The notes beneath the pieces were generated by a model. It was not told the DNA's origin, ran no database searches, and worked only from the letters and a program-made list of their open reading frames with translations. Positions 24,262 to 35,661 of a stretch of 64,000 nt of DNA are shown here, in pieces. The first letter of the stretch is position 1. Each line of letters starts with the position of its first letter. The translations under genes and the position numbers were made by a program. The DNA comes from Sclerodactyla briareus (Eukaryota; Echinodermata; Holothuroidea; Dendrochirotida; Sclerodactylidae): positions 124,001 to 188,000 of the forward strand of contig JAODTK010005756.1 in assembly GCA_026419785.1 (NCBI GenBank). Reading direction: 5' to 3'.

Positions 24262-24605
24262 AGTACATGTTGTTCAGGACCAACTGTAGTTAACATTCTC
24301 CAAGTTTCGTCAAATCCCAACAAAGTTAGTAAAATCTCGAATAGCGCAAATTGACCCCTCTGATGACTCGAAATTACCGTCATGTTGTTCGTGATCAACT
24401 TTTGTCCCCACTCACCAGTTTCATTTAGATCGGACTAACTCTGTATTTTCGCAAAAACCCACAAATTGACTTCCGTGACTTAAACATACCTGTCAGGTTT
24501 TTTCGGGAATCATTTTTGGCCCCACCCACCAAGTTTCATGTACATTGGACCAACTCTGTTTTTCGTTTAAAACCTGCAAAATAGAGGGCAGCAGGGACAT
24601 GGCGT
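24262..24605 (+). repeat. degenerate tandem repeat, about 112-bp units
   Basis: Three units share the order ATGTTGTTCG.GATCAACTTTT, CCCCAC.CACCAAGTTTCAT, TAGAT.GGACTAACTCTG, TTTTCG..AAAACC..CAAATTGAC. They begin near 24262, 24376 and 24491. The last is followed by AATAGAGGGCAGC. A related single unit lies at 52690-52795, so the family is dispersed in the genome. Confidence 0.65.
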
Positions 24606-24639
24606 GATGTTTTTACCGACTCCGAAACTTATCCGAGGT

Positions 24640-24810
24640 TTTTCTGACAAAGTTCACATCCGATAGGATTTGATGTGAAGCGTTAAAGAGTTATTGTGCT
24701 AACGCCCCCAAGTTTCCGGCGGGGCGGTTGGGCGGCGGCGGACGGAACCGGAGGGGGAGGCGGACGGGGAAACGGCGGACACCCCAAAAAACATAATATC
24801 CCGAAACCTA
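24640..24810 (+). repeat. GC-rich module ending the tandem array, copy 2
   Basis: This follows directly after the 112-bp tandem units and is colinear with the CGG module at 10690-10830. The core at 24714-24785 is a run of GGCGG/GGCGGCGG/GGAGGGGGAGG with at least four G-tracts, so it could form a G-quadruplex. A 65-codon ORF through it is Gly-rich low complexity and is not called. Confidence 0.5.
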
Positions 24811-25245
24811 AAAGTGTGCGGGGCTATAATGAACAGACAAAACAGTTCAGAAACATCGTGAGCAAACTGAGATGTTTGTTTGGTACAAATTGAGGTAGCA
24901 ACTCGTAATTTTGCGAGTACTACGGTATTTGCTTTTTCAAACCAATTCTTGGAGATTCAGCCTATACCAGAATAGAGACGATGTGACTCCATCCGAACAG
25001 AATTGTGTCGATGGCTAATTCCGTTCCTAATCATTAATCAGTCCCCCAATTCCCAACCCTAAAACGGAAATAATGCTACAATTACGATATGCGAGTCAAT
25101 CGGAAAAAAGTCTTCCTGAAACGAAGCGCATCAGCTGCCAGAATACGATAGATGAGAGACCGTCGGCAATTGGAGAATGTTTGTTCCACTGTTTTATACA
25201 CCATGGTTTCTGCGATTATGCATCATTCTTAGCGGTCCATGCGTA
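24811..25245. other. no feature recognised
   Basis: Short stretch between the GC-rich module and the SINE cluster. No repeats, ORFs or RNA genes are supported. Confidence 0.55.
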
Positions 25246-25247
25246 TG

Positions 25248-25495
25248 GGGGGCATGGTCGTGGTCTGGGGATTATGCTTGGAACCAGAAGGCTGTAGGTT
25301 CAATCCCGGAGGAAGGAGGGTGTGGTTTCCTCTCAGTGTCCAGCAGAAAGAAGCGACTGTACCAGGGTGCCCGAGTATTTTTTTCTTTGTTTTATGGATA
25401 CTGCCGAGCAGCAGGATCGACCCCTATCAAGGCCCAGCAAGGGTTGCAGACCTAATACAGCACTAATTCAGCTGATAATCCTAAACCAGGTAACA
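25248..25495 (+). mobile_element. tRNA-derived SINE 1
   Basis: The head reads like a degenerate tRNA gene: GGCATGGTCGTGGTCTGGGG, then CTTGGAACCAGAAGGC (anticodon-arm-like), then the B box GGTTCAATCCC at 25297-25307. A non-tRNA body follows (TGTGGTTTCCTCTCAGTGTC, GAAGCGACTGTACCAGGGTG). Such Pol III-transcribed elements move using LINE enzymes. The cloverleaf is not intact enough for a working tRNA. End and target duplication were not resolved. Confidence 0.65.
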
Positions 25496-25499
25496 GGGA

Positions 25500-25790
25500 G
25501 ATAGGGCAATACCTCTTTGGCGGTCCCTTACCTGTGGGGTGGGGGATTCACACTAAACCAGTAACACGGATAAGCAATGCCTCTTGGCGGTCCCTTACCT
25601 GTGGGGTGGGGGATTCACACTCAGAACGGCAACTTGTACATATTGCCTACCCCTCGTTTGTCCCGGCTCCATTCCTTGTGCTGAGCGCCCAGCGCAAAGG
25701 CAACAGGTCCTTTTTATATTCTTGATATGACCCGACCGGGAATCGAACCCCGGTCTCCCCACCGACGCTCTAACCATGTACCAACCACTC
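25500..25790 (-). mobile_element. tRNA-derived SINE 2, reverse orientation
   Basis: On the minus strand the head at 25790-25730 reads GGTTGGTACATGGTTAGAGC (A-box region), then GGGGAGACC and a textbook B box GGTTCGATTCC (plus coordinates 25739-25749). The body runs leftwards and contains the internal direct repeat at 25507-25622. The head is well conserved, so this copy may be younger than its neighbours. Confidence 0.7.
25507..25622. repeat. two direct 67-bp units in the SINE 2 body
   Basis: CAAT(A/G)CCTCTT(T)GGCGG, then TCCCTTACCTGTGGGGTGGG and GGATTCACAC, occurs at 25507-25555 and again at 25575-25622 with very few differences. This indicates a recent local duplication. The minus-strand CACAG|GTAAGGG in each unit looks like a splice donor, but this is repeat DNA. 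Confidence 0.85.
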
Positions 25791-25894
25791 GTAAATTCGT
25801 CATACTGATTATTGCTCGACCCAGCCGACTCAGTGATGATTTTGTTTCGGTGTTCGCAATAATTGTCCAGGCAGCACTGTCCAGACGGAGTTTA

Positions 25895-26240
25895 GAGCGG
25901 TGAGGTTGGCAGGAACGTAGAGTGTCCGCGCATTACCTGAGGTCCCTGGTTCAAACCCTAGTGTCGTCACAGACACCACTTCACCCCGCCCTTTCTCGTT
26001 TAGGAAATTGCGCCGAGTACAGCTACCTCTCCTCTGTCGGATGGAGACGTTTACTGGCGATCCCGGGAGGAAGAATTCTCACCCCTGCCTTCCTCGTTGT
26101 TACTCAGGGCAACTCTTCGAAAAATAGTAAACCGGCGATATCCCGGTTCCTTCCACCCACCCCCAAAACTGGAGCCTCTAACAATTTCCGAATAAAGGAT
26201 TTCCTTAGTCAGCTGAAGCAACTTCGGGCGGAAGCATAAC
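25895..26240 (+). mobile_element. tRNA-derived SINE 3
   Basis: The tRNA-like head starts AGCGGTGAGGTTGGCAGG and has the B box GGTTCAAACCC at 25948-25958. It is followed by a body containing GCGCCGAGTACAGCTACC and GTCGGATGGAGACGTTTACT, in the style of SINE2-type invertebrate elements. The 105-codon ORF across it is a shadow. Boundaries are approximate. Confidence 0.6.
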
Positions 26241-26720
26241 ACGAGGCGTATAATACTAAACGGAGGTGTCGGCAGGTCAGAAATTGTTTTTCTGACATCC
26301 TGCCTCTGCGAAACCGCGACAACAAAAAATATAATTTTTGTAGGTTTTTTTCCGGTTTTTTCCTCCCAAAGTGTCCAACTTTTTATTTGATTATTTGCAG
26401 TAATATGGAATAAAATATCCATAAAATATCAAAATTTAAAGGAGAAACCTATATCGGAGAACATCTGTGTCTGAACCTCCCTTCACAAACCTATACCAAC
26501 AGGTCAAGGATTATAACACCTGCCAGTTAGGCGCAGTCTGCCAGCGTGTGCCTCTCTTATAGATCGTGCTGATTAGGACGCGTCGTTCGGTTCAAACAGT
26601 GAATTTCAGTGTGAGTTCAGAAGAGTTACCATTCGAAAACAACAGTTACGTTTCTGCGACAGTACGCTAATATATTTTTTGCTAGTCTTTGGCCATCCAA
26701 ATTCCCTTTGTTTTTCTATA
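26241..26720. other. no feature recognised; ends in a splice-acceptor tract
   Basis: AT-rich sequence between SINE 3 and the candidate exon. The last 20 bases (CCCTTTGTTTTTCTATAG) form the acceptor of that exon. Confidence 0.5.
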
Positions 26721-26721
26721 G

Positions 26722-26796
26722 GGGTGGCAACCGGTTGAAGAGCCATGTTTCTTTGCTAGAGGAGATTCATACAAGAGTATCCTGCTGACCCATCAG
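26722..26796 (+). CDS. candidate 75-nt coding exon
   Basis: The interval is exactly 25 codons between a strong acceptor (CCCTTTGTTTTTCTATAG, AG at 26720-26721) and a good donor (CATCAG|GTAAAC). Only the phase-0 frame is open; the other two contain stops. The translation begins GWQPVEEPCFFARGDS and ends SILLTHQ, with a plausible amino-acid mix. Being a multiple of three in phase 0/0 it could be a cassette exon. I do not recognise the family, and partner exons were not identified. This is the best splice-bounded coding candidate in the window. Confidence 0.45.
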
Positions 26797-27763
26797 GTAA
26801 ACCTATTTTTAGCAAAATCTTGAATATTGCTTACTTTACAACGCTGAAGTTAGTAGAGTACACACGAACGTAATCAATGTTTATTCGGGTGATTTTCACG
26901 ATGGGTATGCTGCAAGAGTTTTCCCTCTTTTTCTGTGACGTGTGACATCTCTAGTTACCTCTTACTTTTTATTATAATGCACTCGTACTATTTTATGAAT
27001 TATTCTCTGGTGGTTATGAAAAGATTATGTTAATTAAACATTGACTTAAGAGCCATGAGCCACGCTGTGATTTTCAACCGAGCAGATTCAATTCGTTCTG
27101 CTCCTCGCTGCCGGGTAGCAGCTCAAACGGTCGTCAGTCCTCTATCCGTCCTCAGTTCTTCCTTCATCTGTCTGTCACGTCCCATCAAAATGAAACGGTA
27201 CACGTAGGCTATTTTATAAATTGAAACTTTATGAGATGCATGTGTATATTACGTAAAATTGAAGAAACAAAAGTCCCGTAGAATTTACATTAAATTACTA
27301 GCTAGCAACTCTGCACCCGGTAATTTACTGTGAGTGTTACAATAAATTTTTCACAGAGTAGGTTATCCATCGAAAAAATTTTCGGGTGATAGAATCACTA
27401 ATTAGAAGATGGTCCTAATGTGCATAGTAGTAGTAGGTTGCCGTCTCGTTCATCCGACATGCTCAGTGATCAACCTCGCCACCTATCACGATCTTGTGCA
27501 AGGTTTATCGCTTCCTCCTCAAACCTGTTAATGTTGATTGTCCTTAAATTGTGATTTGATTTTTCCGAGCAAGGTAGCCACGTGTCTCCCAACTGGTTCA
27601 ACCGAAAATCTTATCTCCTACGCGTACGTGCTACCATGGATGACGTAGGAATTTGTGCATGCTTACGTAAAATTCTCGATATGATAGGTTCACATGAAAG
27701 TTGGCACATGACGTGAATGGGGAAAATGGCAATGTACCAAATAGTTGTTATTTCTGTTAATAG
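26797..27763. other. no other feature recognised between the two exon candidates
   Basis: AT-rich intron-like sequence. No transposon ends or RNA genes were seen. Confidence 0.5.
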
Positions 27764-27888
27764 AATTGGCTGATGAGTTTGGGGAATTCCATCATGAATC
27801 AAGAAAATCTGCAATAGCCAAGCATACAGTAAACACTTGGAGGCAAAAAAGGGAGAGATTGCAACATTCAGTTAGGTCTGCAAATTTA
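27764..27888 (+). CDS. helix-turn-helix-like coding fragment
   Basis: After a pyrimidine-rich acceptor (GTTATTTCTGTTAATAG, AG at 27762-27763) one frame reads LADEFGEFHHESRKSAIAKH then TVNTWRQKRERLQHSVRSA. The pattern SRK..IAKHTVNTWRQKRE.L resembles the helix-turn-helix of psq/brinker/CENP-B-type DNA-binding domains (a small residue, then GI.K.TV..W, then a basic helix), which occur both in transcription factors and in pogo-like or Kolobok-like transposon proteins. The possible donor TTAG|GTCTGC is weak. It could be one exon of a gene or a transposon relic. The domain call rests on pattern similarity by eye. Confidence 0.35.
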
Positions 27889-29000
27889 CTAATTCATTCT
27901 GTTAACCTAATTTATATCATGGGAAGTTGTACAAAAAAGTGCCTTCTGTGATATTCAATCTACCTGACTACAGACAAGGAATCGTCTGCAACAGAATAGA
28001 GGTACTCTCACATTGGCATTTGCTTCATACAGTTATACCGGTCGCCACCCCCTTCCCGACAATACTACTTATACAATTGTGGTGATCTGGTGATGGCAGA
28101 TTGCGTGGAGGATGCGCATTACATCATTCCTCGATTTATCCTCGTACTTTGCAAGGAGTTACTTAAAACTGTCAAACGCAAATAGGTTCCAAATTGACAT
28201 GCATGTGACCAAAATTCTACATAGTAAATTAATTGAATGAAAAATGTTTACAGGCGTCGTCTTGACTTCTATTGTACAAAATTAATGACGCCACCCATCG
28301 AATTAAAGTCAACCTAAAAGTTGGATTAGTAAGAAAGGTTAGTCGGAAAACCTGCTCTCCTAAATTGCTGAGAGTACAGACCCAATGAAAATTCGAGACC
28401 AAAGATGGGAGGACACATTTCTCCGCTCCATCGCCAAAATACATGTAAAGTGAAACAGAAATGAGAAGATTTTCCTGTGAAATAGCAATTTGGAAAATAT
28501 ATACTGCACCACCACCATTCAGCCACCGATCCTAGCTCATTTTTCATTGTTGTCGCCCCGCTCGCGGTCTACAGTTGTTTTCTCGGTAGTATCGCGGGGA
28601 ATGAATTTTCAAGGATATAAAGTGCGAGGCAGTAAAAAGCAGGCTGCCCCCCCAATGGGGCCGTGAGAGTGAGGCTGCCCCCCCCCCCCCCTGGAGAAAA
28701 ATGTTGAGGCCGTTACAAATGTTTAAACAGTTGGAGGGAGTTACCCAAAATCAGACAGACGCGAAGAAATTGCCTGGTAATTTGGATGTCCACACGAAAT
28801 TGCATACAATCGTGGAAGTTGGTTTACCCTGCGAAACATATTCGACATTAGACAGTTAGGCATACGAGGTGGATGTGGGTCACAGGCTGCCTGTTCAGCC
28901 TGTTTTGATGGCAATTAGGCAGCAATACAAAAAAATTGGGAAGAGATAAAAGCGTAAATGGCCAAAATATAAGTGACCGATTAATAATTACCCGAAAATA
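27889..29000. other. no feature recognised
   Basis: Contains a 14-C run at 28678-28691 next to a near-duplicate AGGCTGCCCCCC string at 28651-28663. Overlapping minus-strand ORFs at 28229-28547 have no recognisable domain. Confidence 0.5.
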
Positions 29001-29008
29001 CGTTAGGG

Positions 29009-29015
29009 TATATAA
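29009..29015 (+). promoter_or_regulatory. possible TATA box
   Basis: TATATAA lies 130 bp upstream of an ATG (29145) with A at -3. A start site would be expected near 29038-29045. AT-rich DNA makes such strings common, so this is weak on its own. Confidence 0.25.
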
Positions 29016-29144
29016 CGTGGCTGCGCTTGCATAGTGTCTTGCGCTGCCATCAATCCGGGATATTTTTCAAGCAAACTAATATTCTGGCGAATCAAAATAG
29101 AAGTTTTTTTCTCGAAACTCTCTTAACTGCAACACAGTCAAACC

Positions 29145-29369
29145 ATGAGCAATCGACTCCTTGAATACCGCTCGTCTATTCGCACTTTTGACTCAGTTAC
29201 GGCACGCGCGAACTACACAGAATGGAAACAGGAACTCGAGCAGGAAATGATTAAAACTCGAGCAAGGGTTGGGACAATTTGCGCAAAAAGCGCAAATTTG
29301 TACAGTAATTTCCTGATACAGCCTGTGAATTTGAACGAGATCGTAATCCCCAACGATTTATGTTCCTAA
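29145..29369 (+). CDS. possible first exon or small ORF below the TATA box
   Basis: The ATG context is AAACCATGA. The frame reads MSNRLLEYRSSIRTFDSV and then a basic/acidic alpha-helical-looking stretch (YTEWKQELEQEMIKTRARVG) before a stop after 74 codons. No signal peptide or known domain is seen and no clear donor interrupts it. The combination of TATA box, spacing and start context is suggestive of a real transcript start but is not evidence of expression. A retroelement leader is an alternative. Confidence 0.25.
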   Translation: MSNRLLEYRSSIRTFDSVTARANYTEWKQELEQEMIKTRARVGTICAKSANLYSNFLIQPVNLNEIVIPNDLCS

Positions 29370-32300
29370 CAAGTACTTACTGAGCGCGAATAGTGTTTCC
29401 ATAACACATAACATTTCTAACACAAACAATTTGGGCAAATTAGGTAATAATTCGGCACCAAAGTCAAAGTGCCCCGTACCGGCCGTACGCTGATAACATT
29501 TGCTAATAGTTCCAACACCATACAATTTTTAGGCTTCAGAATGATTCCCAAAATTTATCGTTGTCCAAATCACTTCTCAGTTGCTAAGCAAAGCGGATGT
29601 TTGGTCTTGCACGCCTCTAAAATTCACCAAATCTTATTATGGTTACTCCCTAGACCGAACCATATTCTCTCAGTCGGCCTCTTGATTCAAAATGCGTTCA
29701 TGATGTCATCTGTCGATAGTAACCTCACCGCTCTCCATGTCAAGGTTCGTCCTATGAACTCGTTCGTCCTATTAACTCCGTTCCTGCCGCCCCCACAACG
29801 TTCTAGATATAGACGCCATGCCACTGGTCCCATCAGTGTCCATTGGCTCATGGGCCTCAGTAATCAGATATCGCCTCACCCGTCTTTCAGATTTCTTCAT
29901 TGGCGTACACGATCATGTTTGAAGATGTTGATAACATGTACTCAAGAAGATGTGCCTGAGACCTGAAAACTCCTTGACTCACTTTTGATACACTGTATCA
30001 TTGACCATTTTTAGGGAATCGTTTATTCTCGTATAAGGGACCACGACTCTTTCACACAGTCTATCATAATGTGTATCGAATATATTAGACTCATTTTATC
30101 AACTTGAATGTATAGCCCACTCTTTCGCATTCGAATATTCGGAACCCAACGTTTGCTTCTAAAGTCAGTATGACTCATTCAGTCAAAAAGCTCGTTGTTC
30201 CCTGAAGGATACAATTACGTTGATTATGAATAGACAGGTGACCTTGATACGGTACTTAGGGAAATTAAAAGAACGTATATTCGTTGAGACACGCTGAAAA
30301 GGACCAAAATATTACCGAGATGCACCAGGTCAGTGAAAGGCTAAGGTGTGAATCAGGGGTTTGACGTTTCTTCTCATACGCATCGCTAAGCTGCTCAAAC
30401 ACTGGAGTTGGGAAGTGTGAAAAAAGTTCTTGTTATACGTGTAACTCTGAAAGCAGTTACGTAACCATAGCTCATGCTAATTCGGGAACTGATCTATATA
30501 GTTTTAGCGAAATATCAAGAGAACGCATCCTCCGACGCATGGGGATTAGGAAGCCTATTGAGTTCGTATAACATTGAATGCACGTTGCATTAATGGAGGG
30601 AACGCAGAGAGGGAGAGAAGAAGGAAAGCATTTAGTGAATAAATTGAACTGAAGAAACCGAAAGTGAGAATAAGGCAAACGACAATCACGATGGACGAAG
30701 AATTGAGAGGAAACACTTCAGAACTATATACGCATCTGTATGGTATAGCTATAACTATTTCATGGACCATGGTAACCAATTGACAGTTGAGACTGTTGCT
30801 AAAACAGTAAAAACAGGCGACAGAGAGTCCGAGACAAGACGTTTTTAACTCTAATACGAGCGAAGTGTGAATAAAACTGAGACAGACAACTTGCAGACTT
30901 GGGATTACCTCAAACTTTCTCATGGGATTCTGAGGCAGAAATTGTTAATAATAACCACATGTTGTTCCACAAACTCAAACGAATATTTTACTGACATTAC
31001 CGGGAGCGTCTATTGCAACGGCGATTCAAATTATTTCAGGCAATGACAAAATAGAATAGATGTCGTTTCAGCGTAACTCGAACGAGTATTTCTGTATTAT
31101 TGAAATAAGCAATATTCCACATCCTCATTGAAATACAGAACCCTGGTAGTATATTCTTATATGGCACATATCAGGTACGGTACGGTACGTGACTACCAAA
31201 AACAGCAAACGAGTATAGATCTATGGATTATATCGTTAACTCTCTTACATGATTCTGAAGGTCACTGAAATCAAATCATGGAATTATATACATATTTTTC
31301 AATTTTCAATCGGCTCCTAAACTCATTTCAGTTTCGTTTGTAGTTTGGTTAGGAAAACAACGCCCAGAACTTGGATAAGATGATTTTGACATCAACATTA
31401 TCGCGTGAATTTCGGGCCCCAGTAGTAGAGTAGATACAATGTTCTTGCTGAAAACAAATATCATGAATATTCATTTCAGGGTCCACCCATGAATCAGTAA
31501 ACAGAACATTGAAAATTTGACAGGTGTTTGCCTATTATGGATCTGATCAAAGCAGTTCCGGAGTATTTTACTACATAGATCTGTCGAGCCCATATACCAC
31601 AGCAATGTTGTGTTCCGATTATCCAACCCATCCTTCGCCTAAAATCATCATGTATGTTCGCCAATTCTATTTTATCCTTTCAAATTATTGAATATGCCTA
31701 CAAATTAAAATTTGATTACTCTTATTCCCCGACTTCCGCTGTTGTTTTCATAAAGTAAGTTTCAAATTTAAAAATATTGTTTGATTTCCCAGGACAATCT
31801 CGGGAATAATGGAATTAAGATAACAATTCTGGGTTTTTTTTTTATTATTTATTATTGCATCAATGGGTATAAGCCAATAATAAATACTACTCGATTCGAA
31901 AGGGAATTTATTCGAAAAATAACCATGACAATTGTGATGTATGAGTTCTGCCGGACGTTTCTGGCCTGAATATATATTCCTTATTCATTCGACAGAAATG
32001 TTTTGTGTAGCTCTCACCACGTGGGACATCCGAATCTCTACACCGCAGCTCCAGAAAAAAATGTAGCCTATGTCACGGTTGCTTGCTGTTGCTTTTATAG
32101 CCTAAGTCTCCCGGGGGGTAACATTTCCTCTCTCAACGCTCTTTTTCTGCCTGTTTGGCTATGCCGATTTCATGTCTTTGTGCTGCTTGCTTTTAGTATA
32201 ATGTGACGCTGAGCTTGATTTGTGTCGATGATGCGTGAGATAATTTCATATTGGCTCGTGGTGGCTGCATATCGTTCGTCGTCGCTTCAAATACTGCATT

Positions 32301-33905
32301 CACCAGCTTATATATATATATATTTTTTTTCAATAACCGACCAGTTGGTACTACTAATTTTACAATATTTTTTTCATTTGACCTTATAATATATTATCAT
32401 ACACATGATTTCATTCTTTCCAGCAGGCTCCTTTTTCAACACCATTTCATTCTGCCCGACATGTTTGACGTTTGTCAGCTTGTAGTTATTAGGGCCTAAG
32501 GTATAGTACGACTAGCCTTTAACCAGTTAACCGAGGGCGCAATCTTGGTCTATATGCTAGTGAGAAATTCCAGGTATGTGGGCGAGGCGCGTGCATTTTG
32601 CCGCCAATTCGATCTATTTTGTATGATTGCCTTATTCCTTAGGGCAGATTATACAGCTTGTTGTTAACCGCCCCCCCCCCCCCCTGTTCCCCTCGGTGTC
32701 CATTTTCGTTACGCCATAGTGACGCACGGGAGTAGATCACAATATAGCTATTTATTGTACACGAAAACATCTGGTATTGTCGACGAGAGGTTGGCAGGTT
32801 GGGACATGCTAAGTTGGCTGGCTAGCACTAAATTTGCTAATCTCCAACAAAACACAAACAATATTATTACTATCTCAATCTAGTATTTCCAAGTAATATA
32901 ATATAATTTATTACCGATTACCATGCTCACGGCATTATTAACTATTGCATATCACCTAGCCCCCCCCCCCAAAAAAAAAAAAAAAACTCGGCAATTAGGA
33001 TATACTAATAATAGTAATATTTCGTGCCAGGCCCGTAGGCTGGGGGTTGGATCGTTTGGACGACCCACCCATGTACCGAAGAGGCAAGATATTTAATATA
33101 TTTCTGAACCTGAATCCAGAAATTCAGATCAAGTTCAGCACGATTCCTCCTCTTTATATTACCTGGCGTTTACCATGCTTCATTATTTCGCGGTTGACAG
33201 TTGGTCAAGTGAGTCATGCTCCAAATTGCATGAGAATTAAGGAAGCCTGTTTCTTGGGCAAAATGGTCCACAATCTTGGGAAAAGATTGTGCAATTTCCC
33301 TATCCTAGATCCGGGGGTGAGGAGGAAATTGTCCGGCACTCGATTATACCTCGTCTCTAGAGCCTCCGATCAATTATCCATTTAACGATAAACAAGAAGC
33401 AACTATAGAAAAACGATGCTTCATATAAATTGAAATATCACAGAACCTGCCCGCCTATTCCAGAAATACACACCAGCATTCAACCGGCCTAGATTATCCC
33501 GATTCTCGGCTTTATTGGCAATAACACAAATACCATAGCTATACACTCAATACGACGCGGTACTAACTCGGAGGCAGGGGCATTAATTTTGACGTACCTA
33601 TCTGTATTAACTAATAGTTCAGTCCCCTAATATAACGTATAACTAACTTTATAGTTCGAATTTATCATTGTTTCCATATTTCCCCCAACGCATGGATGGC
33701 ATTGATAGTTCAGCTGTCAATAAATCAAATACCATAATAAAAAAGTACGCTGCGACCACCAGCCTGTGGCCTGACTCACATTCTATATAGCAATACACCC
33801 CCTCTCCTCGGGAAAAGAACTGTTTTTTTTTTTTTTCCGAATAAATGAACATCGACCTAATTGTGAAAGTGCATCGAAGAAGATTTAAAAAATCTGAGTT
33901 TTACT
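29370..33905. other. no gene recognised; AT-rich
   Basis: A 165-codon plus ORF at 29469-29966 has no recognisable domain and contains low-complexity proline runs. At 32527-32573 a 47-nt interval sits between an acceptor (AGCCTTTAACCAG) and a strong donor (CCAG|GTATGT) with two open frames, too short to judge. C runs occur at 32671-32684 and 32960-32970, the latter followed by 16 A. A (TA)n tract lies near 32308-32324. Confidence 0.45.
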
Positions 33906-33908
33906 TAC

Positions 33909-33950
33909 TTTCACCGCATGAGTGGATCCAAGAATTCCTCCAAAGTGTTA
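33909..33950 (-). CDS. possible 42-nt micro-exon
   Basis: On the minus strand the interval lies between a pyrimidine-rich acceptor (TCACTCTAATTTTAACTACC then AG) and a perfect donor (GAAA|GTAAGTAA). One frame is open (TLWRNSWIHSCGE); the other two have stops. No family is recognised and no partner exon was identified. Confidence 0.2.
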
Positions 33951-33959
33951 CTGGTAGTT

Positions 33960-35620
33960 AAAATTAGAGTGAAGACATGAGATACCAATAGATTTGATGG
34001 TAGACGGTGGTCGGTTCTGTTCATAATTCCTTCCGTGTCCCGGCACGGTTTACAGGCTGTGCTTTATTACCCTCGTCCAAAACATATCGGAGAGTATTTC
34101 ACAGGACTATAGGTAAAAAGTACGACTGGGAGCATGCGCATTCGGAACACAGGTAACCTGTCTACCCGCGTCCCGTTATCCGCGCGAGATATGATCTTGT
34201 TGGCCTTGTAAGTTGTAACAATAAAATTCTACTAAGGGTGAGACTCTAGTTTGTGAGTTCTGTTACCACATTCCTGGAGACTCGTCCATTAGATTATGAC
34301 GTCAGTTCTCTCTCTCTGATTACGTAATAACCAGATAAGGGGCGTGGGTGCTTCTTTTCACTCGTTTCTAGTTGTTGATTGGTTACTTTTTTTACGACTT
34401 TAACGCGATTACAGGCGGGTGTTTGTGTAGGACGGTATACTGTGGACGAGCCAAGGTACATTGAAACACCGATAAAGGTCCGTGTCTACTCACAAAACAA
34501 TCTCCCTAACAAACTGTCCGCGGTGGCTTGTTTCTGACAAGGTCAAAGGTGCAACCAGGTATATGGTATCCCCTGTGGGGGGAGACTGACGACACTTATT
34601 CACTAATCACGCCGTGACCTTTGTGACATAGCCTATATACCAAAGAATTCGGGCAGTACCGTGGATGACGATGAATATTTAGATTGCATGCTGGATTTTT
34701 CAACATGACCGAATAGTGCTGGGGTGCTCTCATAACTGTCGTGAGAGGCTCTTTCGCCCACATCTCTACATAACTACTCATTATGAACGTACAGCTGAAA
34801 TTGTAGGTCATATTCACGCTGAGTTCAACACGATATACCTCAATTTCGTTCTTTCTAATTAATAGTTACAAAAAAATCCGTTTACTCGATATTATTACGC
34901 AGGTTTGGTGGTAGTGGCCTACGATAGGCCCAAAATATTGGTCTTCCGGGCCTTTTGTGCGAGACGACTACGACTGCCCAGGACACCGTATAACACGTAT
35001 GCGTTTATGTGTGTTCCGGACGTTTTATCATTTCATCAATATATCAGAACCGACCGATTTTTAGTAAATCTTCAGTTGCACAAGATAGCCTCATTCCTCA
35101 CCTTTTATTATTTTTATTTTAATACCATTTTGACATTCTATTCGAAAACCATTCGTTGTTTTATAGTCTCAACCTACATTTCGGTTCAAGATAGCGTTCG
35201 GAGGAGAGTTCATTCATGAACAGGTTCAAAGTAGAAACCAAAATGTAACAACGAGGTATTGTGTGGATGGTGGTGTGTGTGTATAGGCCAATGTAGTGAA
35301 TCGATATGAAATGAAGACCATTCACGACAAATGTTTGTGTTTTTTGTTTTAGTTTTGCATCACATTGAACATTCCACTCATGATTGCATGAAATAATGAA
35401 ACGAATTCTTCATCTATCGTAGTGTCACTAGATTTGTTTTCATGTAAAAAGTTGTCATATCGTTTTAAAATAGATTTCATAAGTGATTGAACTCGATAGC
35501 GGATAGTGGTGGTAACGAGGCCTGGCCCTTTTGGCATACAGTCGAAGTATCTGTCACCCTATTTCACCTTCACATTTTCACCGGCTCTGACCTGTGATGC
35601 GGACGGGTTGCGGTGTGGAG
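33960..35620. other. no gene recognised
   Basis: 34140-34560 is less AT-rich and includes AATAAA at 34220, TGACGTCA-like and TTACGTAATA strings. It could be a solo LTR or promoter-like fragment, but no second copy or TG...CA ends were found. The ORF at 34905-35219 is not recognised. Confidence 0.4.
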
Positions 35621-35626
35621 GACGGA

Positions 35627-35661
35627 GGGTGGATGGGTGGTGGGTGGAGTGGGTGGGTGGG
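35627..35661 (+). other. potential G-quadruplex motif
   Basis: Six GGG tracts in 35 bp: 35627-29, 35635-37, 35642-44, 35651-53, 35655-57 and 35659-61. The last four have loops of 6, 1 and 1 nt. Short loops generally favour stable quadruplexes in vitro. No gene is attached to it here. Confidence 0.6.

Noticed and set aside
25230-25800. Functional tRNA genes
   Set aside because: The A/B-box heads do not fold into complete cloverleaves and are attached to non-tRNA bodies, which is the layout of SINEs.
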